Of a stretch of 64,000 nt of DNA, positions 58,243 to 64,000 are shown one piece after another; positions within the stretch are counted from its first letter, which is position 1; each line of letters starts with the position of its first letter. The translations under genes and the position numbers were made by a program. Where the stretch lies: positions 1 to 64,000 of the forward strand of contig JASLHI010000018.1 in assembly GCA_030149815.1 (NCBI GenBank), given 5' to 3'. The stretch comes from Aquirhabdus sp. (GTDB lineage: Bacteria; Pseudomonadota; Gammaproteobacteria; Pseudomonadales; Moraxellaceae). The notes under the pieces are model-generated. The model saw only the letters and a program-made list of their open reading frames with translations. It was not told where the DNA came from and searched no databases.

Positions 58243-59451
58243 TTATTGATTGCGATCTATCTCAAAAAATAACGCAAGAATAAATAAAAAACCTAGACCA
58301 CCACTAAACAATACTGCTGACAAGCCTTGAAAGGCAACATAGTAAGCAGAAATAGAAAGACAGGCAATTAAAGCTTCATTACCTAAAAAGATACAAACTC
58401 TAAATATGAATGCAAGAATTATAGAGTATAGAGCAACTCCATAAAATCCAAAATTCAGATAAGAGTCGATATAAAAAACAGTGTTGGATGAGCCCGTTCC
58501 TGTTTCATTTTGCCCCCACTCGAAGGCAAATATTTCTCGTTCTAAATTAATTTTGTCTTCACCCATCGCCCATGCAATTACCCCAATAGACCGCCCTGAT
58601 ATCGCTTTTCCACTTAAAACCTCATCTTTGTATCGTAACCAATCAATCGCAGTAATATATGGAATATAGACGACGCGATTGATTACATAGTAGAACTGAC
58701 CTGTTTCGCCCTTAAATAGATTGTATTCATAAGGTGTGCTAGCCGCAGAGTCTATATGATCTTCATCGCTGGATGAGGTTAATCCGCCACGAGCAACAAA
58801 TGAAACGGCAATGATTGTTATTAATAGAAAAGCCATGGCCTTATATGCTTGTTTACGGACGCCTTTATTGATGTAGTAAACAATCAATGGCAGCATTGCT
58901 ACTAATGCACGCCCTTTTTCTAGTGTAAGTAGTAACGAAAATAAGAAAAGGAATAATAGTAAAAATCTATACTTAGAAGCTGTATGAAATTTCTGGGTAA
59001 TGATTAAAGGCATAAATGCCGAAATACAGATAGTGTAAATATACAGTAGTATTACTTCCCAGCCTGTTCGGGTTCTAAGGAATTCTTCTCGTAAGACGGA
59101 TAGATCCGAGATATTTGCTCCGCGGAGCGCAGCAAATAAAGCAACCTGTGAAACAGTTAGAGATGCGTAGATAATGATCGAAAAATATAAACCGATGATT
59201 AGGTTCGAAAACAGATCCCAGTTCAGTTTTATTCTTTTTATAGATGCAAGTTTTTCATCGAATAGACGATCTGAGAATAATTTGTAGGCTCCTAAATAAA
59301 CAACTATACAGACAATAGATGTTGCTAGAAGTTCAGCGGCATTTTCTGAACTATCAAACAATAAGCTGAGAATTGAAGGCAGTATATAAAAAATGACTAT
59401 AGCTAATACAGGGAGTATGTATATGTTTCTCAAGTAGAATATACGCAACAT
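58243..59451 (-). CDS. wzy: Wzy-like oligosaccharide polymerase
   Basis: The 402-residue protein has about ten or more hydrophobic segments, a large periplasmic loop near the middle with SSSDEDHIDSAAS, and no other domain. Topology and position in a wzx/wzy locus point to an O-antigen or capsule polymerase; sequences of this group are poorly conserved, so the call rests on topology and neighbours. Confidence 0.72.
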   Translation of the reverse strand: MLRIFYLRNIYILPVLAIVIFYILPSILSLLFDSSENAAELLATSIVCIVVYLGAYKLFSDRLFDEKLASIKRIKLNWDLFSNLIIGLYFSIIIYASLTVSQVALFAALRGANISDLSVLREEFLRTRTGWEVILLYIYTICISAFMPLIITQKFHTASKYRFLLLFLFLFSLLLTLEKGRALVAMLPLIVYYINKGVRKQAYKAMAFLLITIIAVSFVARGGLTSSSDEDHIDSAASTPYEYNLFKGETGQFYYVINRVVYIPYITAIDWLRYKDEVLSGKAISGRSIGVIAWAMGEDKINLEREIFAFEWGQNETGTGSSNTVFYIDSYLNFGFYGVALYSIILAFIFRVCIFLGNEALIACLSISAYYVAFQGLSAVLFSGGLGFLFILALFFEIDRNQ

Positions 59452-59485
59452 TTAGAAGCTTCTTGTATTGAATAGTGATTTAATC

Positions 59486-60481
59486 TTAAACGATCTTTTT
59501 CAAGTTCTGCTTAAGGCGATTGAAGAAAAAACCAGTACTTGAGATAAAGAGTTTTGATTTGCAGAAATATGAAAACATAACCGTAAGCCATTGTTTAAAC
59601 CCAGAGCTACGACGAATCATCATTTGCACTACAAGGTTAACTTTTTCTTGGTTACCTTTAATAATTTGTCTAAATAATTCACCGAGTAAGTAGCGATATG
59701 CGCCTTTCTCACAGGCAATTTTAAGATCTGCGTCTGCGGGATATCGGCTTTGGATGACATCTAAGGTTCTCAACGATTCCGATAGCAAATTAAAAGTTTG
59801 CTCACTTGCTCCTTTCCCATGCTTACGGTAGCGTCCATAAATTCCATCAAGTTTTGCAACGCGACCGCGCATTGCTACTTCGATATAAAAAATCCAGTCA
59901 GATACTGTCGGGAACGTAGGGTCGAAACCGTGTATCGGACATGCTGATTTACGAACCATCACCGAAGATGCGCCTGGAATTCCGCCTTTTGCAACAATTT
60001 CATAAACGTTGTTGGTATCTTCATTGCGTGTTGTATTTGTGGTAAATAGAACTTCGTTTGTTTGATGTTGAAAGATTTCAACTGCATGATAAGACAAGAC
60101 GACTTCAGGATTTTGAAATAACTTTACTTGTTCAGCAATTTTGTGTGGTAAAAAGAGATCGTCACCACCAAGGACAGCAATGAGTTCACCTGTACAAGCA
60201 AAAAAAGCCGCATTTGAGTTTCCAGTGATGCCTAAATTGTTGGGATTTAAAACGGGAATAACTTTTTCTGGGTATCGATCAGCGTACTGCTTAATAATTT
60301 GAGCAGTTTGGTCTGTTGACGCATCATCCGAAACTATAATCTCTATATTTTCATAATTTTGAGCAAGTACGCTATCGATAGTTTCTGCAATTAATTCTTC
60401 CTGATTATAGGTAATAATCATCACCGATACTTTTGGATGAAAGTTATGATTAATTGTCACGGTAGACCCCTTGTTATTCAT
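59486..60481 (-). CDS. Family 2 glycosyltransferase
   Basis: The 331-residue GT-A enzyme has the nucleotide-sugar motif VSVMIITYNQEELI, EIIVSDDASTDQTAQII and the DxD-like LGGDDLFLP. C-terminal residues have a hydrophobic stretch that may associate with the membrane. It overlaps the end of wzx by 8 bp. The sugar is unknown. Confidence 0.88.
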   Translation of the reverse strand: MNNKGSTVTINHNFHPKVSVMIITYNQEELIAETIDSVLAQNYENIEIIVSDDASTDQTAQIIKQYADRYPEKVIPVLNPNNLGITGNSNAAFFACTGELIAVLGGDDLFLPHKIAEQVKLFQNPEVVLSYHAVEIFQHQTNEVLFTTNTTRNEDTNNVYEIVAKGGIPGASSVMVRKSACPIHGFDPTFPTVSDWIFYIEVAMRGRVAKLDGIYGRYRKHGKGASEQTFNLLSESLRTLDVIQSRYPADADLKIACEKGAYRYLLGELFRQIIKGNQEKVNLVVQMMIRRSSGFKQWLTVMFSYFCKSKLFISSTGFFFNRLKQNLKKIV

Positions 60482-61745
60482 GGACGTTCATCCGTGTGAG
60501 TTGGTTAAGATGGCGGAATATGAACCACGCCATGACTGCCCAATACAAGGCATAGTTGGCTGCAAATGCGACGACCACACCTTCAAAACCGACTGTTTTT
60601 GTAAACACCCATGTTAATGCGATGAATAAAGCTGAGAATACAATTTCGGTTACGATATACAGCTTAAACATGGCTTTACCAAGCATGAGAAAAGCCAATA
60701 CCCAGCTTCCTATCTTTAAGGTATCTCCAATCATTTGCCACGCAAAGAGTTCCCGCATGGGATAAAATTCTTTGGTAAATAATAGCGCAATAACGAAATC
60801 GCGCAGAAGATAAATTGTTAGTCCACATAACGCGGAAATAGGTAAAACCAGTTTATAGCATTGGAAAATTTCTTTTTTCAATGCTATGGGATCTTTTAAC
60901 TCAGAGAGTCTTGGTAAGTAATAAACACTTAGAGTCGTAGTTGCCAGCATGAGATACGCATTGCTCACACGCCACATGGCTTCCCAGAAGCCTGCCAAAC
61001 TCCAACCATAAACTTGACCAAGATGATTACGAATAATAATTTGACTGAGAGGGACACAGGCTGCTGATGTCAAAACCATGGCGGTAAATCTTCCAAGATT
61101 ACGTAACGTCCGCTTGTCTATGCTTCCAATGAGGTAAGTCAATTTAAACCAAGGCGCATTGTAACAAAGAAGTAATGTCACAAAAAAATTGATAGATTGG
61201 TAAATGGCGAGCGCAATGAGGGCGCCGTACAAACCCCAATAAATCGCCATAATTGTTGTAATGATTAATGAAAAAAGACTACCTGTAATATTAGCGAGCA
61301 CATAGCGCTTAATGTCTTTTTTACCATTCATGATTGCTAATAACAAAGTATTGAATGTAAAAAATACTAATGTTGCAGCGAACCAGAGAAACACCCCGCC
61401 AAACTGTTCATTTTGCAGAAATAGTCTCGAAAGTGTTTGATTATAAATAGCAATGATTAAGGCCGTAATGAGCGAGCCGATGAGTGCAACCATGCCCGAT
61501 GTCCGCCAAACTTGGCGTTGTTTCTGTTCATCATCGTAGTATTCAGCGGTATATTTTGTCACGCCCGTATTAATTGCGCCACTTGCAACTGTTGTAATCA
61601 TTTGAACGGCATTCTGGAATTGACCCAGCGCAGCGTAACCGGCCGGCCCCACGTAAATTGCAAGAATCTTATTGATACCCAGTAGCGTGAGTAGCTTAAT
61701 GATAACCGCGATACCATTAAGCAGACTTGTTTTGATGAGTGTCAT
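60474..61745 (-). CDS. wzx: O-antigen flippase Wzx
   Basis: The 423-residue protein has about 12 hydrophobic segments and the N-terminus [20 protein letters not shown], which resembles WzxE/RfbX O-antigen translocases of the MATE-like family. It should flip the lipid-linked repeat unit to the periplasm for Wzy. Its ATG overlaps the aminotransferase stop (ATGA), so translation is coupled. Confidence 0.9.
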   Translation of the reverse strand: MTLIKTSLLNGIAVIIKLLTLLGINKILAIYVGPAGYAALGQFQNAVQMITTVASGAINTGVTKYTAEYYDDEQKQRQVWRTSGMVALIGSLITALIIAIYNQTLSRLFLQNEQFGGVFLWFAATLVFFTFNTLLLAIMNGKKDIKRYVLANITGSLFSLIITTIMAIYWGLYGALIALAIYQSINFFVTLLLCYNAPWFKLTYLIGSIDKRTLRNLGRFTAMVLTSAACVPLSQIIIRNHLGQVYGWSLAGFWEAMWRVSNAYLMLATTTLSVYYLPRLSELKDPIALKKEIFQCYKLVLPISALCGLTIYLLRDFVIALLFTKEFYPMRELFAWQMIGDTLKIGSWVLAFLMLGKAMFKLYIVTEIVFSALFIALTWVFTKTVGFEGVVVAFAANYALYWAVMAWFIFRHLNQLTRMNVHE

Positions 61746-62872
61746 TGCATTTGCTTTTTACTGAAACTGTTGCAAGCATGCACAATTTGGTGAGCATTTT
61801 GGATGGAGAGTGTCGGATCCATCGGTAAGCTTAAGATTTGCTGATGAATGATCTCTGTTAATGGAAATTTCAATTGATTCCAATCAGGATATGCTTTTTG
61901 TTGATGAGGAGGGATCGGGTAGTGGATTAGGGTTTGAATACCATTGTCAGCAAGATGTTTTTGCAGATCATCTCTAAACTCAGATCGAATAACAAACAGA
62001 TGCCAAACATGACTTTCAAAAGATATTGGTGAAATATTGTCCTTTAGAGGCAGTGAGATTAAAGGATTTTTTATACTGTCCATATAAATTTGTGCGATTT
62101 GTCGACGATGTTCGGTTTGTTCGTCCAGATGCTTGAGTTTGACACGTAGCATTGCAGCTTGTATTTCGTCGAGACGACTATTAACGCCTTGATAAAGATT
62201 TTTGTATTTCTCATGTGAGCCATAGTTACGTAGAGCGCGCAGAGTTTGAGCTAACTCATCGTCGTTAGTCGTTACGGCTCCAGCGTCACCTAATGCGCCA
62301 AGATTTTTGCCAGGGTAAAAGCTAAAACCAGATGCATTGCCCCAATTTCCAGCTTTGCGGCCACCAATACTTGCACCATGAGCTTGCGCTGAATCCTCTA
62401 ATACTAACAAATTATTTTGTTGAGCTAAATCTATTAGCGCAGGCATATTTGCCAGTTGTCCGTATAGGTGGACAGGCAAGATCGCGCGGGTTTTCGTTGT
62501 GATTGCTGCTTTAACATTATGTGGGCATAAGTTAAGGCTGCTTTCATCAGGTTCAACTAGAACTGGAATGAGGTTATTTTCGGTAATGGCGAGAACGCTA
62601 GCAATATAGGTATTCGCTGGGACAATGACTTCATCGCCGTCTTTAAGTTTACCAAGTTCTTTCCATGCTCTTAGGGTCAATATTAATGCATCTAGACCAT
62701 TTGCTACCCCGATACAATGTTTACTGCCGCAATAAGTAGCAAAATCATGCTCAAATTGAGTGAGCTCACTCCCTGTGATATACCAACCAGAGTCAATAAC
62801 GCGACTGCATGCTTCAACTAACTCATCACGAAATTTAGAGTTAATGGTCTTGAGGTCAAGAAAATTGATCAT
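61742..62872 (-). CDS. fdtB: Sugar aminotransferase, FdtB/QdtB type
   Basis: The 376-residue DegT/DnrJ/EryC1 enzyme has [33 protein letters not shown], the PLP-site [13 protein letters not shown] and [13 protein letters not shown]. This set is typical of the transaminases that make dTDP-3-amino-3,6-dideoxy-hexoses. With the FdtA/QdtA- and FdtC/QdtC-like neighbours it completes the dTDP-Fuc3NAc or Qui3NAc branch. The galacto or gluco product depends on FdtA or QdtA, which is truncated here. Confidence 0.85.
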   Translation of the reverse strand: MINFLDLKTINSKFRDELVEACSRVIDSGWYITGSELTQFEHDFATYCGSKHCIGVANGLDALILTLRAWKELGKLKDGDEVIVPANTYIASVLAITENNLIPVLVEPDESSLNLCPHNVKAAITTKTRAILPVHLYGQLANMPALIDLAQQNNLLVLEDSAQAHGASIGGRKAGNWGNASGFSFYPGKNLGALGDAGAVTTNDDELAQTLRALRNYGSHEKYKNLYQGVNSRLDEIQAAMLRVKLKHLDEQTEHRRQIAQIYMDSIKNPLISLPLKDNISPISFESHVWHLFVIRSEFRDDLQKHLADNGIQTLIHYPIPPHQQKAYPDWNQLKFPLTEIIHQQILSLPMDPTLSIQNAHQIVHACNSFSKKQMQ

Positions 62873-62981
62873 AAAAGGGACTCTAGAGCATTTTAGATCC
62901 AGAATATCTGGATTTCTGATAGATTAATAAGTTCAAGCGATTGTATGGATTGAAATAAGCTATTAAAAATAGCTCCTATAT

Positions 62982-63716
62982 TTAAATCTTATCCCATTGC
63001 GAAGTGATATCTTCAGGATATCCTCGCTTAAAGTGCTGCCGCCATGGATATGCGGAGCCCTCGCCATTACTCAGTTGTATTTTTGAGGTTGGGCAGATTT
63101 TTTTCGCAGGAGATCCTGCATACACCATATCTTCTTCTGTTTCGCCTTTTAGCGAAGAGTGCGCCCCTACTAAACATCCGCAAGCGATTTTGGCGCCTGG
63201 TAATATAACACTCATCGTTGCAATAACCGCAAAATCTTCCACAGTCACACCAACTAGTGTTGTGCTTGGAGGGTGAGGATCATTGGTGAGGACGACGTAT
63301 GGAAAAATCCAGACAAAATTGCCGATAAGACTTTTCTGACCGATATGAACATTGCTGTGTAGTCTGACATAGTCACCAATTGTGCAATGTCCTTGTAAAT
63401 CGGAAAGTGTACCAATTTGCAAGTTCTTGCCAGCAGAAACTTTCTCACGAACTGTGACTCGATGACCGGTAATTAAAGATTCTCCAAAAGTTGAACCTTC
63501 GTAAAAAATACTATGTGATCTGATATGTGCCCCTGAACCAATGATAAGGTTCTCTCCACCTGATAGATGGTTACTAACACCTATTTCACAATAGCCTTCA
63601 ATAATACTATTGTCGCCTATAATTACATTATCGTAAATGATGGAGAATGGACCAATTGTCACATTGCTACCAATGGTGGCTTTCTCTGAAACTATAGATG
63701 TGCTATGAATACTCAT
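62982..63716 (-). CDS. fdtC: Sugar N-acyltransferase, FdtC/QdtC-like
   Basis: The 244-residue protein is a left-handed beta-helix with many hexapeptide units (IGSNVTIGPFSIIYDNVIIGD and following) and ends with the substrate-binding tail VGAHSSLKGETEEDMVYAG. It should acylate the 3-amino group of the dTDP-sugar. It is 109 bp from the aminotransferase gene and 2 bp from the ketoisomerase gene, upstream of both on the minus strand. Acetyl as the acyl group is inferred. Confidence 0.75.
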   Translation of the reverse strand: MSIHSTSIVSEKATIGSNVTIGPFSIIYDNVIIGDNSIIEGYCEIGVSNHLSGGENLIIGSGAHIRSHSIFYEGSTFGESLITGHRVTVREKVSAGKNLQIGTLSDLQGHCTIGDYVRLHSNVHIGQKSLIGNFVWIFPYVVLTNDPHPPSTTLVGVTVEDFAVIATMSVILPGAKIACGCLVGAHSSLKGETEEDMVYAGSPAKKICPTSKIQLSNGEGSAYPWRQHFKRGYPEDITSQWDKI

Positions 63717-63718
63717 AA

Positions 63719-64000
63719 TTATATTGTCCGGCGAAACTGATCATAATTACGAATATAATCAGTTTCATCATAGTGTTCACTAGCTAATACTAACAATACA
63801 CAGTCAGGGCTGAAATCATACATTTCTCGCCACACTTGATCTCCAATGATGAGACCTTTTGTGGGGGAGTCTAGCCAGACTTCTTCACGTATTTGACCGT
63901 CATCTAAAACCATGCGGCATTTTCCTGTTACACATATTGCGACTTGTTTCAGTTTACGATGAGCGTGAAAACCTCGTGCAACGCCTTGTTGTGTTCCAAA
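63719..64000 (-). CDS. fdtA: dTDP-6-deoxy-hexose 3,4-ketoisomerase, FdtA/QdtA type (partial)
   Basis: Only the C-terminal 93 residues are in the window; the gene enters from the right edge. The visible part is the cupin RGFHAHRKLKQVAICVTGKC followed by RMVLDDGQIREEVWL and VWREMYDFSPDCVLLVLAS. This matches WxcM-like FdtA/QdtA, which isomerises dTDP-4-keto-6-deoxyglucose to the 3-keto sugar for transamination. An internal ATG at 63913 should not be mistaken for the start. FdtA or QdtA cannot be chosen from this part. Confidence 0.85.
   Translation of the reverse strand, partial: FGTQQGVARGFHAHRKLKQVAICVTGKCRMVLDDGQIREEVWLDSPTKGLIIGDQVWREMYDFSPDCVLLVLASEHYDETDYIRNYDQFRRTI

Overview
The window looks like a chromosomal segment of a gammaproteobacterium of the family Moraxellaceae, close to but not clearly inside Acinetobacter. 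The grounds are the gene order tpiA-secG-tRNA-Leu-tRNA-fMet-rimP-nusA-infB-rbfA, the order mnmE-yidC-yidD-rnpA-rpmH-[oriC]-dnaA-dnaN-recF-gyrB, an array of AdeT1/2-type solute-binding proteins, a plasmid-replicon type DNA-binding gene of the kind common in Acinetobacter, and a moderately AT-rich composition. This assignment is by eye; no search was run.

Layout. 0.2-8 kb: housekeeping translation block (DUF1653 gene, tpiA, secG, two tRNAs, rimP, nusA, infB, rbfA) closed by a strong terminator, then a small GlsB-type membrane protein. 8.7-16.1 kb: a complete, apparently co-directional cluster of a GntR/UTRA regulator, an AprA-like flavoprotein, an AprB-like 2x[4Fe-4S] ferredoxin, a NMT1/TauA-type ABC importer (binding protein, permease, ATPase), a HEAT-repeat protein and a small DUF971 protein. 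It looks like an uptake-plus-redox system for a sulfur- or nitrogen-containing small molecule and is the best candidate for an undescribed pathway. 16.1-16.7 kb: a plasmid-replication type DNA-binding gene surrounded by repeated 9-bp motifs. 16.8-18.3 kb: an SRPBCC-ArsR pair and a small secreted charged protein. 18.3-23.5 kb: a DUF445 membrane protein and an apparent oxygen-response module: Bax-inhibitor-like membrane protein, three universal stress proteins, an FNR/ANR regulator with all four cluster cysteines, and a DUF3562 protein. Two FNR boxes in this module sit at the class II distance from plausible -10 elements.

23.5-36.4 kb: replication-origin region. mnmE, yidC, yidD, rnpA and rpmH run leftwards and dnaA, dnaN, recF and gyrB run rightwards from an intergenic region with six DnaA-box-like 9-mers. 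Three parS-like sites lie in recF, in gyrB and downstream of the following metallo-hydrolase gene. 36.4-38.4 kb: a YheS-type ABC-F protein on the minus strand.

38.7-47.1 kb: seven consecutive, same-strand, roughly 330-residue secreted AdeT1/2-family proteins, with no transporter membrane subunit among them. 47.3-53.4 kb: erpA, anmK, tyrS, a Methyltransf_32-type methyltransferase and uvrC.

53.5-64 kb (minus strand): a surface-polysaccharide locus read from the right edge: fdtA/qdtA (cut by the window edge), fdtC/qdtC-like acetyltransferase, fdtB/qdtB aminotransferase, Wzx flippase, GT2 glycosyltransferase, Wzy-like polymerase, a dTDP-rhamnose-4-epimerase-like enzyme, a serine-acetyltransferase-like hexapeptide protein, a CgeB-like glycosyltransferase, an initiating sugar-phosphate transferase and Wzz. 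Together they suggest a Wzx/Wzy-type O-antigen or capsule containing an acylated 3-amino-3,6-dideoxyhexose.
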